The notes under the pieces were generated by a model. It did no database searches, had not been told where the DNA came from, and saw only the letters and a program-made list of their open reading frames with translations. A stretch of 64,000 nucleotides of DNA from Marinovum sp048263515. GTDB taxonomy: Bacteria; Pseudomonadota; Alphaproteobacteria; Rhodobacterales; Rhodobacteraceae. Both the position numbers and the translations under genes were made by a program. Below are positions 26,225 to 35,382 of the stretch, piece after piece (the stretch's first letter is position 1; each line of letters starts with the position of its first letter). The stretch lies in the NCBI RefSeq assembly GCF_048263515.1, contig NZ_JBLXEC010000003.1, positions 175,621-239,620 on the forward strand, written 5' to 3'.

Positions 26225-26271
26225 CCCTGATTCCTTTAAAAATGGTTCCCAACAGATGAGGGAAGCGCACG

Positions 26272-27657
26272 ATGCAGAAGCCGCGACTGGAAGGATTGAA
26301 GAATCGGATCTCCGGGCTGACCCCGGTCAGGCCCTTCGGACGGGTGGTCAGCGTCGACGGCACCTATCTGATGGTGGCGGGGCTGGGCCACAATGTCCGC
26401 ATGGGCGACCAGCTGCGGCTGGTGCGCTCGCGCGGGGCGGCGCTAGGCGGCGAGGTGCTCAAGATCACGCCGGGCGGGGTGATGATGCTGCCCGATGACG
26501 CGCTCGAGGGCGTGGCGCTGGGTGACAAGGTCTTTCTGATGCCCGAGGCGCAGATCGCGCCGCATTCCGGCTGGGTCGGCCGGGTGATCGACCCCTACGG
26601 CACGCCGCTCGACGGTCGGCCGCTGCATGGCGGCCCCGATTTGCGCCCGATCCACGCGCGCCCGCCTGATCCTGCCAGCCGCGGCCGGCTGGGCGGGCGG
26701 CTCGACACCGGGCTGGTGCTGTTCAACACCCTGCTGCCGATCGTGCGCGGCCAGCGAATCGGGCTCTTCGCCGGGTCCGGCGTCGGCAAGACCAGCCTGC
26801 TGGGCCATCTCGCCCGCAAGATGGAGGCCGACGTGGTTGTCGTGGCGCTGGTCGGCGAACGCGGCCGCGAGCTGCGTGAATTCGTCGATGACGTGATGGG
26901 CCCGGAGGGCATGGCGCGCAGCGTCGTCGTCGCCGCGACGTCGGACCGTTCGCCGCTGGTGCGCCGGCGCTGCCCGGCCGCGGCCATGGCCATTGCCGAG
27001 CATTTCAGGGACCAGGGCTTGCAGGTATTGTTCCTCACCGATTCGATCACCCGTCTGGCCGAGGCTCATCGCGAGGTCGCGGTGGCCGGTGGCGAGGTGC
27101 CGGCGCTGCGCGGCTATCCGCCCTCGATGGCGCACATGATCATGTCGCTCTGCGAACGCGCCGGGCCGGGGCCGGATGCCGCGGGGGACATCACGGCGAT
27201 CTACACGGTGCTGGTGGCTGGCTCCGACATGAACGAACCGGTGGCCGACGTGCTGCGCGGGGTGCTCGACGGCCATGTGGTGCTGGAACGGGCGATTGCC
27301 GAGCGCGGCCGCTATCCGGCGGTCAACGTGCTGCGCTCGGTCTCGCGCAGCCTGCCGGATTGCGCCAGCGATCGCGAAAACGAGCGGATCGGTTTTGCCC
27401 GCAAGCTGCTGAGCGCCTATCACGGCTCGGAAACCATGATCAAAGCCGGGCTCTACAGCGAAGGCGGCGACCCGGTGCTCGACCAGGCGGTGCAGGTGTT
27501 CGAAAAGCTGGATGGACTGATTTCACAGAAGCAGGACGGCATCGACAAGAGCTTCGAGCGGCTCGAGGTGGTCCTGCGCGAGGCCGAGGCCTATCGTCCG
27601 CGGCAGAAGGGGGCCGCCCGGATGCCGGCGGCGCGGCCGCAGGCCAGGCCGCGGTGA
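26272..27657 (+). CDS. fliI: Flagellar export ATPase FliI
   Basis: 461 residues. Walker A GSGVGKTS near residue 168, Walker B-type VLFLTDSITRLAEAHRE, and the FliI/YscN signature GGEVPALRGYPPSMAH...ERAG identify the F1-beta-like ATPase energising flagellar protein export. An N-terminal beta-barrel domain covers about the first 90 residues. It is a single gene on the plus strand, divergent from flgB; its stop lies one base from the stop of the convergent DUF1217 gene. Confidence 0.96.
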   Translation: MQKPRLEGLKNRISGLTPVRPFGRVVSVDGTYLMVAGLGHNVRMGDQLRLVRSRGAALGGEVLKITPGGVMMLPDDALEGVALGDKVFLMPEAQIAPHSGWVGRVIDPYGTPLDGRPLHGGPDLRPIHARPPDPASRGRLGGRLDTGLVLFNTLLPIVRGQRIGLFAGSGVGKTSLLGHLARKMEADVVVVALVGERGRELREFVDDVMGPEGMARSVVVAATSDRSPLVRRRCPAAAMAIAEHFRDQGLQVLFLTDSITRLAEAHREVAVAGGEVPALRGYPPSMAHMIMSLCERAGPGPDAAGDITAIYTVLVAGSDMNEPVADVLRGVLDGHVVLERAIAERGRYPAVNVLRSVSRSLPDCASDRENERIGFARKLLSAYHGSETMIKAGLYSEGGDPVLDQAVQVFEKLDGLISQKQDGIDKSFERLEVVLREAEAYRPRQKGAARMPAARPQARPR

Positions 27658-27658
27658 C

Positions 27659-28459
27659 CTAGCGTGATACGTTCTGCAGCAGTGTGAGCGCGACCGACAT
27701 GCCGGAATAAGCGGTGCTTTCCTTGAGCTGGCTTTGCAGCAGGTATTGCTCCACCAGCTTTTCGCGCAGCTCGGGGTCGGCGAAATCCGCCACTTCCGAG
27801 GCGCCGAAGCGGGCGCCTGATTTCTCGCGGAAGACATCGAGCTGCTGGTCGAGATCGAGTTGCGAAAAGCTGCTGGGCAGGTTCAACGCGGTCTGAAAAA
27901 TCTCGCGCAGGGCCGGCACCCCCATGACGGTAAACCAGCGGCTGTCCTCGGTGGCGCTTTCGTCGGCGGCCAGCTCGGGCAGGGTGCGGTCGGTATAAAG
28001 CGCGATCCGCAGGCTGTCGTCCTGATTGCCCACCGCCTGTTCAAAGGACGCGCGGTTGAACTTGTCCACCACTTCGCGCGCGAAGGCCGGAGAATAGGTG
28101 TTGGCGCCGGAGAACTGGTCAAAGCCGAAGGCGGCAGAGAACTGCGTATAGCGGTCGTCGGCCATCTTGTTGGCGAGCGCGTCGCTGTCGCGGGTGCCCT
28201 CTTCGAGAATCTTGCGGATGAAATACTTGTTGTCGAGATCGTCCTGAAGCCCGTAGGCCCCCAGAGCCACCCGCAGCAGCCGGCGGTCGCTGACCAATTG
28301 CTCTGCCGTTTCGACCTTGGCGATATTGGCCTCGAAGTAGGCCGTATCGCGCGAGATCTCGGCAGATCGGTTCAGCGCGCTCTGCTGGGTCTCCATCGTT
28401 CGATTGAGGAGTTTCCAGCCCAGCAGGCCGGTTCCGGAGAGGATCGGCTGAAAGCTCAT
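27659..28459 (-). CDS. DUF1217-domain flagellar protein
   Basis: 266 residues. Helical, with repeated DUF1217-like segments such as DTAYFEANIAKVETAEQLVSDRRLLRVALGAYGLQDDLDNKYFIRKILEEG and DSALANKMADDRYTQFSAAFGF. These proteins are found in alphaproteobacterial flagellar loci, often after flbT; they are considered flagellar but their role is unknown to me. The ATG at 28459 overlaps the flbT stop (ATGA), giving flagellin-flaF-flbT-DUF1217 in one direction; a longer upstream frame lies within flbT and is rejected. Confidence 0.75.
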   Translation of the reverse strand: MSFQPILSGTGLLGWKLLNRTMETQQSALNRSAEISRDTAYFEANIAKVETAEQLVSDRRLLRVALGAYGLQDDLDNKYFIRKILEEGTRDSDALANKMADDRYTQFSAAFGFDQFSGANTYSPAFAREVVDKFNRASFEQAVGNQDDSLRIALYTDRTLPELAADESATEDSRWFTVMGVPALREIFQTALNLPSSFSQLDLDQQLDVFREKSGARFGASEVADFADPELREKLVEQYLLQSQLKESTAYSGMSVALTLLQNVSR

Positions 28460-28860
28460 CTGTGCCCCGCGGCGAAAATCCGGTCCTCGCGCGGGATCAG
28501 CGCGCGCAGCGACTTGAGACATTGATAGAACTGATCGCCCAAGAGCGCATCGGTGGCGGCGGTCAGATGGCGGCGGCTGTCGGTATCCGTCAACACCTGG
28601 CTCAACTCCTCGATCCGGCGCAGGAGCTGCAGCCGGGATTCGCCGGGCTCGGCATCGCCGGTCAGGACCAACTGTGTGGCAAAGCAGACCCGGCGGACCG
28701 GCGTATTGGCTTCTTCCGGATGAATGGCATCGCGCAGCCGCAGGATGTTGGCGTTCGGTGTGACGATATTGAGCCGGCTGCGTCGATCGCCGTTCTCGAT
28801 CACTGCGCCGTTGATCAGCACCCTCTCCTTGGGCCCGAGTTTGAGAACCAGGCCGGTCAT
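28456..28860 (-). CDS. flbT: Flagellin translation regulator FlbT
   Basis: 134 residues. GLVLKLGPKERVLINGAVIENGDRRSRLNIVTPNANILRLRDAI is the conserved FlbT N-terminus. In Caulobacter FlbT binds the 5' untranslated region of flagellin mRNA and couples its stability to hook completion; FlaF acts in the opposite direction. It overlaps flaF by four bases (ATGA) and is two genes downstream of the flagellin it should control. Confidence 0.93.
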   Translation of the reverse strand: MTGLVLKLGPKERVLINGAVIENGDRRSRLNIVTPNANILRLRDAIHPEEANTPVRRVCFATQLVLTGDAEPGESRLQLLRRIEELSQVLTDTDSRRHLTAATDALLGDQFYQCLKSLRALIPREDRIFAAGHR

Positions 28861-29234
28861 GTGCTGGCGCTCCCGTTGCGTAATCCGCGCAGAATCGCGG
28901 TGTTGATCTCCAGCAGCGGGACCACTGTGGCTTTCTTGGCCAGAACCTGGGCGCTATGCCGCTTGGTGAATTGCGACAGAAAGACGATCCGCGCCTTCAG
29001 ATCCTTTGGCAGCGGGTTGTCGCGGTCGGCCACGTCCGCGGCGAGAATGGTCCAGAGCCGGTTGTTGCGGTGGAGCGCGCCCGCGAGGCGGGGGAAATCC
29101 GTGGCCCCCTTTTCGGCGGCGGCCTTCAATTCGTGCGTTGCGCGGGCAATGGTTTCGTATTCCGCCCGGCGGTCGGTCTTGGTGGGGCCTGCGGATTGCG
29201 CATAGGCGCGCTGAGCCATGGACTGGGCGTTCAT
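28857..29234 (-). CDS. flaF: Flagellin secretion/expression factor FlaF
   Basis: 125 residues. AQRAYAQSAGPTKTDRRAEYETIARATHELKAAAEK and RLAGALHRNNRLWTILAADVADRDNPLPKDLKARIVFLSQFTKRH are typical of FlaF, which partners FlbT in flagellin regulation and helps flagellin secretion. Located directly between flagellin and flbT, as in most alphaproteobacteria. Confidence 0.93.
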   Translation of the reverse strand: MNAQSMAQRAYAQSAGPTKTDRRAEYETIARATHELKAAAEKGATDFPRLAGALHRNNRLWTILAADVADRDNPLPKDLKARIVFLSQFTKRHSAQVLAKKATVVPLLEINTAILRGLRNGSAST

Positions 29235-29280
29235 GCCGCATCCTTCCTTCTGAAGTGGGGTCTGCTGTCAACGGGGGTTC

Positions 29281-29302
29281 GGGGGGCGAAGCATCGCCCC
29301 CC
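29281..29302 (-). terminator. Hairpin after the flagellin gene
   Basis: Perfect 9-bp stem GGGGGGCGA/TCGCCCCCC with a four-base loop, 10 bases beyond the flagellin stop. No T-run follows on the minus strand, so it may be a partial terminator or a stabilising 3' hairpin that separates abundant flagellin mRNA from flaF-flbT. Confidence 0.55.
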
Positions 29303-29312
29303 TCCGTGACCG

Positions 29313-30524
29313 TTAGCGGAAGAGCGACAGCAGCTGCTGCGGTGCCTGGTTGGCAATCGAAAGCGATTGCACGCCCAGCTGCTGCTGCACCTGAAGGGCC
29401 TGCAGGCGGGCAGAGGCTTCTTCCATGTCGGCGTCGACCATGGCACCGATGCCGGTGGTCATCGAGTCGGTCAGGTTCGAGATGAACGAGGCCTGGGTCT
29501 CGATCCGGCCCTCGACCGAACCAAAGGCAGCCGAGGCGCTGATCGCGGTGTTGATCAGGGTCTCGACGGTGGCCAGCGCCGAGGTGGCCCCGCCGCTGGT
29601 CGTGACATCGATCCCCGACATGGCGCCGAGACCGCCGGAACCGGCATTGGTGAACTGGCCGCTGACAGTCAGGTCGGTGGTGCCGCTATTGGTGAAGGCC
29701 AGTGCGCCCGGCGTGCCGCTGTCGTAGTCGACGGTCAGGCCCGCAATGCCCAGATTGTCGACCGCGTTCTTCAGACCGACGGCGACGATGTCCGAGGTGG
29801 TCGTGGCAGCAGCGTCGTCGGCGGTGACCGTATAGGACACTTCCTCGCCGCCGACATTCAGTGTCACCCGGTCACCGGCAACAAAGGCTGCGCCGGAATC
29901 GTCGATGGTGATCGAGTCATTGCCGCCGCCCGCGTTGAGCGAGAGCGTCACGGTGTCGCCAGCGGCCGAAGGCACACCGCCCGAAGACCCGAAGACGTCC
30001 TTGGCGGCATAGGCGCCGGTGGACAGATCCTGACCGGCAACGGTGATCGACGAGGCGGTCACATTGCCCGAGCTGTCACGGTCGAGCGACGCCAGGACAG
30101 AGGCGGTGGCGGTCGAGCCGTCAACCAGGTTCAGACCGTTGAACTGCGCGGCCGAGACAACTGCGTTGATCTGGTCTTTCAGGGCGGTGACGTCGCTGTT
30201 GATCTTGGTGCGGTCGACGTTGTCTTCCTGAGCGGCGACGATCTTGCCCTTCATCTGGGTCAGCAGATCGGTGACCGTTTCCGAGGCGTTGCGAGCCACG
30301 GCAACCGTCGACTGGCCCAGAGAAAGGCTGTCACCGATGGCCTTGAAACCCTTGACGTCGGATTCCATCACCTTGGAAATCGCCCAGACCGCCGAATTGT
30401 CCTTGGCGGTGGCGACCGATTTGCCGGTCGAGATTTGCGACTGAACGTCGGACAAGCCCTTGTTGATCCCCTTGAGAGTTTGCAGTGCAACCATTGCGCT
30501 GTTGTTGGTCAGAATACTGGACAT
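29313..30524 (-). CDS. fliC: Flagellin
   Basis: 403 residues. N-terminal MSSILTNNSAMVALQTLKGINKGLSDVQSQISTGKSV and C-terminal ARLQALQVQQQLGVQSLSIANQAPQQLLSLFR are the conserved D0/D1 helices; the middle (about residues 140-310), rich in Thr, Ser, Gly and Val, is the variable outer domain. This is the only flagellin in the window. Expected to be under late control through FlbT/FlaF, whose genes follow. The symbol is generic (fliC/flaA). Confidence 0.95.
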   Translation of the reverse strand: MSSILTNNSAMVALQTLKGINKGLSDVQSQISTGKSVATAKDNSAVWAISKVMESDVKGFKAIGDSLSLGQSTVAVARNASETVTDLLTQMKGKIVAAQEDNVDRTKINSDVTALKDQINAVVSAAQFNGLNLVDGSTATASVLASLDRDSSGNVTASSITVAGQDLSTGAYAAKDVFGSSGGVPSAAGDTVTLSLNAGGGNDSITIDDSGAAFVAGDRVTLNVGGEEVSYTVTADDAAATTTSDIVAVGLKNAVDNLGIAGLTVDYDSGTPGALAFTNSGTTDLTVSGQFTNAGSGGLGAMSGIDVTTSGGATSALATVETLINTAISASAAFGSVEGRIETQASFISNLTDSMTTGIGAMVDADMEEASARLQALQVQQQLGVQSLSIANQAPQQLLSLFR

Positions 30525-30543
30525 AGGTTTTCCTCATACGCGA

Positions 30544-30557
30544 GGCGCTTTTGCGCC
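30544..30557 (-). promoter_or_regulatory. Hairpin in the flagellin leader
   Basis: GGCGC-TTTT-GCGCC lies 20 bases ahead of the flagellin start, inside the untranslated leader. In Caulobacter FlbT acts on a structured flagellin leader; this hairpin is the obvious candidate target here, by analogy only. Confidence 0.35.
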
Positions 30558-30675
30558 AATTAAATGCCATCGCCGATCACTCGGCGTCCTTGTCATTCTG
30601 ACACGTGCAACCCTCACGATCTTCGCGTCGGTTGCGCCACCAATGTGGTGCAAGGGCCAAATTGCAGCCTATGTC

Positions 30676-30690
30676 CTAAGGGTTTCCTAA
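30676..30690. promoter_or_regulatory. Weak CtrA-like box upstream of flagellin
   Basis: CTAA-GGGTTTC-CTAA, a symmetric TTAG-N7-TTAG on the minus strand, matches six of eight consensus positions and lies about 150 bases before the flagellin start. Weaker than the other sites. Confidence 0.3.
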
Positions 30691-30729
30691 TTCCTGCCGA
30701 GAGGATCGACTGAATTTGTCTCAAACGGC

Positions 30730-31086
30730 TCAGGCGCGCTTTTCCAGGCGGCCACCGGGCGAGATGTCGATCATCCTGCGCTGGCCCGCGCGGTCATAGG
30801 TCTCGAGCGACTTGCGCACCTTGCTGATCGTGGCAAAGCGTTGGGCGACGGCCTCGATTCCCTTCATGGCATTTTCGATAAGTTCCTGATTCCTATTGAG
30901 CTTGATGCGAAGCTCATCCAGCCCCTCGGTGTCGGAGCTGGCGCATCGGGTAAGTTCGCGCAGCAGCTTTTCCTTGGTATCGAGCACCCGGCCGACTTCG
31001 TCGATATCGCCTTTGAGAAGCGAAGCCCGCTCCTGCTCCAGAAGATCGTTCAATTCGTCCAGAATAGTCTCTTCCCGATCAGCCAT
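30730..31086 (-). CDS. FlgN-like flagellar chaperone
   Basis: 118 residues, all helical: ILDELNDLLEQERASLLKGDIDEVGRVLDTKEKLLRELTRC followed by more helix. The LLxxExxALxxGDlxxLxxLxxxKexLl pattern is that of FlgN, which escorts FlgK and FlgL to the exporter. It overlaps the rod-binding flgJ gene by eight bases. The family similarity is structural more than motif-based. Confidence 0.65.
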   Translation of the reverse strand: MADREETILDELNDLLEQERASLLKGDIDEVGRVLDTKEKLLRELTRCASSDTEGLDELRIKLNRNQELIENAMKGIEAVAQRFATISKVRKSLETYDRAGQRRMIDISPGGRLEKRA

Positions 31087-31360
31087 TTTCGGCCTCCAAC
31101 ATCGATTTGACGAACAGTTCCGTCAGCCCCAATCCACCGGCCTGCACCATTGCATCTGCTTGGGCACGCACGAGAAAAGACGAGAACTGCTCTTCTCCGA
31201 CGCCGCCGTTGAAGCTTTCCGGCTGCTTTCCGAATCCGGCGGATTTCAGCATTTCGGCCAGGAAGGTGGATTCGAGGTCCTGCGCGACCATTTTCATTTC
31301 AGGCGGGTCGACGGACGGCCCCGGGGCGGGCAGGCTCGTCGGGGGTATCACGGGGTACAT
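31079..31360 (-). CDS. flgJ: Rod-binding protein, FlgJ N-terminal domain only
   Basis: 93 residues. DLESTFLAEMLKSAGFG and the C-terminal FSSFLVRAQADAMVQAGGLGLTELFVKSM match the FlgJ N-domain (rod cap). The muramidase domain of enterobacterial FlgJ is absent, which is usual in alphaproteobacteria, where a separate lytic enzyme is used. Start preceded by AAAAGGAT. Divergent from fliK. Confidence 0.8.
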   Translation of the reverse strand: MYPVIPPTSLPAPGPSVDPPEMKMVAQDLESTFLAEMLKSAGFGKQPESFNGGVGEEQFSSFLVRAQADAMVQAGGLGLTELFVKSMLEAENG

Positions 31361-31411
31361 GGCGCAATCCTTTTAAATTGTTCCGGCTTTCCACAATTTG
31401 ACGGGACAGCG

Positions 31412-31426
31412 GTAAAGAACTGGTAA
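31412..31426. promoter_or_regulatory. Weak CtrA-like box upstream of fliK
   Basis: GTAA-AGAACTG-GTAA (followed by CC) matches six of eight positions of TTAA-N7-TTAA, 50 bases before the fliK start and between the divergent flgJ and fliK genes. Confidence 0.3.
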
Positions 31427-31475
31427 CCGTGATGGCGGATAAGGGACCGGAAGAGGAAGAATTCCCGGAGTCCTT

Positions 31476-34400
31476 ATGCAAATTGAATCAATTGCGGGCG
31501 GTCCCGCCCTACGCCAAGGCGCCACTGCGCCGGCGGCTCTTGCCGCAGGGGCGCAGCCGACGGCCAGCTTCGCGCAGGTCTTTCAGGTATCTGGCCACCC
31601 GACAGAGGATCGCGTAGCGCAAACGCCGGAGGCTGATGGCGCTTTGGAGGTGAAGCGCCAGAGCACTGCGACCTCTGATCAGCAGGCCGGCGAGGCGGAT
31701 GAGCAGGCCGAGGACGGGCCGGGAGGCGCGGGGGACATACCCGAGGCCTCCGATGAGGCGGCGGATTTAGACGCGGCTCCGCTGGCTGAAGACAACCCCC
31801 AGCGGGCTGTGATCGAACCCGAGAGGCGAAAGACGATGGCCCCCCGATCGATGGAACCATGGCAGGTAGAGCAGGGGGTCGAGTCGCCGTCGGCACCTCG
31901 GCCAACGCCGGACGGTCGCAACATCGAATCACTCCGGGGACCACAGGACGTTCTGCCAGCGGACAGGGATGGGACTCGGCCCTGGGAGGCTGACGAGCGA
32001 TTCAGCGAGATCAACACCCCGGTCTTGTCGACGGAAATAAGTGAGCCTCTGGCTGTGCAGGTGGCCGGTAGCACCAATACTGACCCGGATTTTGCTTCAA
32101 TGACCGCCGTGACGAAGGCGCCCCGGACGGTTCCCGCCGGAGGGCAAAATGACCGTGGCAGGGTGAGCGCCAGTCCCGACTCCGAAGAACCGGAGATGAC
32201 GAGGCGGTTGGAGAACCCAATACGATCCGGCCTTCCGACGCTCGCCGCAGAGCCCATTGAAATGCCCGCCGATCCTCCTGCCGCGACCGATGGGACCATC
32301 GAGCAGCCTTTGCGAACGCAAGCTGTGGCGAAGGACGTCGGTAGTACCAATTTGACCGAGAGCGGTTCTACCCAAACCGACGCGCCGTCACTCCTCGCCG
32401 TTAAAGCGAATGATCGTGGCTTCGATGAAACGCAGCCTGACGCCCCTTCGCAGGTCGACAGAACGCACAACGCCCGTCCGCTGAACACGCTCAGCTCAAG
32501 CCGCATGGAGCCGCGGAACGTCCAGGTTCGGGCATCGACTGATTCTGTTTCGATGGGTCTCAAGGACGGGCCAGGTTCCAATGACGCCAGGCTCCAGCCG
32601 GCTCCTGAGACATCGAAAGCTGAGGACCCGCCCGGTGCACCTAGCGCTGCTGAGCCAGAGCACTGGAACTCCGCGCGCAAAGGATTTGTTGCGGTCGAAA
32701 GGGTGCCCGGAGGCGTGCGAACTCACGAACTTGATGCGAAAATTCCGCCGAGGCCTGCCCTTTCTGAGCCGCATGCGACCTCCCCAAGACAGAGGGGCCC
32801 CGAGCGTGGTGCCGCTGCCCTCGAGACTGACGTCCGGCCGGCTGGCACTGCTCGCCTGAAACTGCATTCGAGCCCGACGATCAGTCGGGATCCTCCGGAT
32901 CAGCAGCAGGTACAAACTGCGGCTCCATTGATCGAACGCGCCAGTCCCGGTGATCACGCCGATGATCCCATTGCCAAGATGCACCCGACACCTCGCGCTA
33001 CAGGTCGCACTGCTGTGGACCTCAGGCCGCATGCTCCCGAACCTGAGCGCTTCCAGAGAAGAGTTCTTCCCCCAGAAGTCTCTGTAGTCCCGCAGTCCAA
33101 TCGCCCAGGCGGATCAACGCAGGAAACGCAGGACATGCCCGATCTCGCGCTGCCAAGCCATTCTCGTGCGCGCGAAGCCACCGCGAGGGTGCCGATCCAG
33201 ACCGGCGACGACGCGAGGCCATTGCACAAATCACGTGGTCAGGAGCTGGGTGTCCGCCCTATCCAAGCGGGAGGAGCGTCGAGCCCTTCCTCTATTGAGC
33301 ACGGCGTGGGCCGTCCGAACGCTTCAGATCAGGCAAGACAATCCGCTTTGCCTGCAGCCCTGCCGTCGCAATCCGCCACTGAGAAACGGCCCGTGAACCG
33401 GCCGAACTTTGCTCGCTCCGGCACTCCCGAGCCAGTGGATGTCCGGCAAAGACCAATGGATTCTGGTCGAACCCTGCGCATCACCCGCCCGACCGAGGCT
33501 CTGACAGCAGAGCCGACCCCGGGAAAGTCTGGCCATCTTGAAGCCGCCATGACGCGTCAACCGGGCAACGAAGGGCAAGCCCGTGTCGCGTGGACTGTGG
33601 AGACCAAGACGCCCGACAACCCGCTGCCGGATCATGCGGCGCGACCGCTGAGGCCTGTGTCAGCGGACTTGCTGGCGCAACAGGTCGCGCAATCCAAGGT
33701 CGTGGGCGCCAGCCCCGAGCTTGAAAGATTGTCGACTGCAGGCGCACCCATGTCTGAAATCGACACCGACGAACCGCAGCCCGACGCGGTGAACCTGGCA
33801 AGCGTTAACCGGCCAAGGCACGCCAGCCTGGGTCTCGCCGAAACACCGGGAAAGCCTATGGCACCGACCTCGAAGGACCTGTCTGAGGTGCGGTCAACGA
33901 GTGCGCCTGTCGAAGTCGAACGCCAAATCGCGGCACCTGCGCGGGACCAGACTGATTTCAGCGATCGGATCACTCGATTCGCCGCCCTTTCATTGGAAGG
34001 TCCGACGCAGAAGGACACCGTGATGGCCGCACCCAGAGAAATCGAGGGTGAGAACCGTCTGATGGCGCCGCCAAAAGGGGCGCTTGAGACAGCCGACGCT
34101 CCGAAACCGATGGTGGCCGCGCCGCGAATTGGGCCAGACCAGACGCGGCCGACAGCCCAGTTCGCTGTAGTCGCCCCCATGCCAGAGACGCAGGCTCTTC
34201 CGATGGCAGACCCGGCAACGGCCTCCAGGGAGCCTGGGCTTCAGGGGGGGCCTCCGCCTCATGCAGCGCAGGCCATGGCCCGCGATATTGCCCAGCAGTT
34301 GGCGCCGGTCCTGCGCGCCGTGCCCAGAGAATTCACCGAGATCACCCTCAGGCCGGACGAGCTGGGCCGCGTGCAGATGCGGATGAGTGGTCAGGACGGG

Positions 34401-34670
34401 CAGATTCTGCTGCAGGTGGTGGCCGAGCGGCCGGAAACCCAGGACCTGATGCGGCGCCACATCGACGTGGTCGAGCGGGCGTTCCGCGAGCTTGGCTACA
34501 CCGATATCGCCTTCGAGTTTTCCACCTCGGGCCAGCAGAAGCGCCGGCCCGGGCCTGAGACGCCCTTGCCGGAGGCCGATATCACCGGCGACCCGGCCGA
34601 GGAAACACCGCCCGAAGCGCAGTCCGAGCCGGCCCGGACCGCCACCACGCGCCTCGACATTCGTGTATAG
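31476..34670 (+). CDS. fliK: Hook-length control protein FliK, unusually long
   Basis: 1064 residues, far longer than the usual 400-700. Only the end is conserved: RAVPREFTEITLRPDELGRVQMRMSGQDGQILLQVVAERPETQDLMRRH (about residues 945-1000), the Flg_hook domain that interacts with FlhB. The first 900 residues are Pro/Arg/Ser/Glu/Thr-rich, probably disordered, and their codon use is visibly less GC3-biased than neighbouring flagellar genes. FliK works as a secreted ruler that triggers the FlhB specificity switch. flgD follows nine bases later. Confidence 0.85.
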   Translation: MQIESIAGGPALRQGATAPAALAAGAQPTASFAQVFQVSGHPTEDRVAQTPEADGALEVKRQSTATSDQQAGEADEQAEDGPGGAGDIPEASDEAADLDAAPLAEDNPQRAVIEPERRKTMAPRSMEPWQVEQGVESPSAPRPTPDGRNIESLRGPQDVLPADRDGTRPWEADERFSEINTPVLSTEISEPLAVQVAGSTNTDPDFASMTAVTKAPRTVPAGGQNDRGRVSASPDSEEPEMTRRLENPIRSGLPTLAAEPIEMPADPPAATDGTIEQPLRTQAVAKDVGSTNLTESGSTQTDAPSLLAVKANDRGFDETQPDAPSQVDRTHNARPLNTLSSSRMEPRNVQVRASTDSVSMGLKDGPGSNDARLQPAPETSKAEDPPGAPSAAEPEHWNSARKGFVAVERVPGGVRTHELDAKIPPRPALSEPHATSPRQRGPERGAAALETDVRPAGTARLKLHSSPTISRDPPDQQQVQTAAPLIERASPGDHADDPIAKMHPTPRATGRTAVDLRPHAPEPERFQRRVLPPEVSVVPQSNRPGGSTQETQDMPDLALPSHSRAREATARVPIQTGDDARPLHKSRGQELGVRPIQAGGASSPSSIEHGVGRPNASDQARQSALPAALPSQSATEKRPVNRPNFARSGTPEPVDVRQRPMDSGRTLRITRPTEALTAEPTPGKSGHLEAAMTRQPGNEGQARVAWTVETKTPDNPLPDHAARPLRPVSADLLAQQVAQSKVVGASPELERLSTAGAPMSEIDTDEPQPDAVNLASVNRPRHASLGLAETPGKPMAPTSKDLSEVRSTSAPVEVERQIAAPARDQTDFSDRITRFAALSLEGPTQKDTVMAAPREIEGENRLMAPPKGALETADAPKPMVAAPRIGPDQTRPTAQFAVVAPMPETQALPMADPATASREPGLQGGPPPHAAQAMARDIAQQLAPVLRAVPREFTEITLRPDELGRVQMRMSGQDGQILLQVVAERPETQDLMRRHIDVVERAFRELGYTDIAFEFSTSGQQKRRPGPETPLPEADITGDPAEETPPEAQSEPARTATTRLDIRV

Positions 34671-34679
34671 GAGAGACAG

Positions 34680-35354
34680 ATGATCACCGCCACCAGCCCG
34701 ACGGCCCAGAACATGGCGCAGTTTCAGCCCAGCGCGAGAGGTGCGTCGACCACCGGGGCGCTCTCGTCGGATTTCGACACTTTCCTGCAGATGCTGACCG
34801 CACAGATGCGCAACCAGGATCCGCTGAACCCGCTCGATTCGACCGAATTTGCCTCGCAACTGGCGACCTTTTCCTCGGTCGAGCAGCAGGTGGTCACCAA
34901 CGACCTGCTGAGCGGCATGATCACCCTGATGGAAGTGGGAGGTCTCGGCGACATGGCCGGCTGGGTCGGGCGAGAGGTGCGCACGGACGCGCCGGCGTTT
35001 TACGACGGCACTTCGTCCATTCCGCTTGCGGTCGGGACGTCACCGTTGGCGGAAGAGGCCTTCCTCGAGGTCCACGATCTGCAGGGCAATCTGGTGCAGC
35101 GTCTGCCAATCGATGTGGACCAGACCGAGATGGACTGGACCGGTCTGGATGACAGCGGCACACCGCTTCCCGACGGCCATTATGTCTTTGTCGTCGATAA
35201 CTTTTCGCGCGGCGAATCGATTGGTCTGTCACCGGTTTCCAGCTATCAGCAGGTCGACGAAGCGCGCATCGAGAACGGCCAACTGGTGCTTATCGTCGAG
35301 GGCGGCCAGTCCGTTGACATGGGAAATGTCACCGGCATTCGCGCTTTCAGCTGA
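34680..35354 (+). CDS. flgD: Hook-cap protein FlgD
   Basis: 224 residues. FDTFLQMLTAQMRNQDPLNPLDSTEFASQLATFSSVEQQVVTNDLL is the FlgD signature. FlgD caps the growing hook and is then discarded. It follows fliK with a good GGAGAGAC binding site, so both hook-assembly factors are co-expressed. Length is normal. Confidence 0.95.
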   Translation: MITATSPTAQNMAQFQPSARGASTTGALSSDFDTFLQMLTAQMRNQDPLNPLDSTEFASQLATFSSVEQQVVTNDLLSGMITLMEVGGLGDMAGWVGREVRTDAPAFYDGTSSIPLAVGTSPLAEEAFLEVHDLQGNLVQRLPIDVDQTEMDWTGLDDSGTPLPDGHYVFVVDNFSRGESIGLSPVSSYQQVDEARIENGQLVLIVEGGQSVDMGNVTGIRAFS

Positions 35355-35361
35355 ATCCTAA

Positions 35362-35382
35362 CCCGAAAGCCGGCTTTTTGGG
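35362..35382 (+). terminator. Possible terminator after flgD
   Basis: CCCGAAAGCCGGCTTTTTGGG: AAAGCC pairs with GGCTTT and CCC with GGG, with T-rich 3' arm, eight bases past the flgD stop. The near absence of a loop makes the structure uncertain. Confidence 0.4.
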
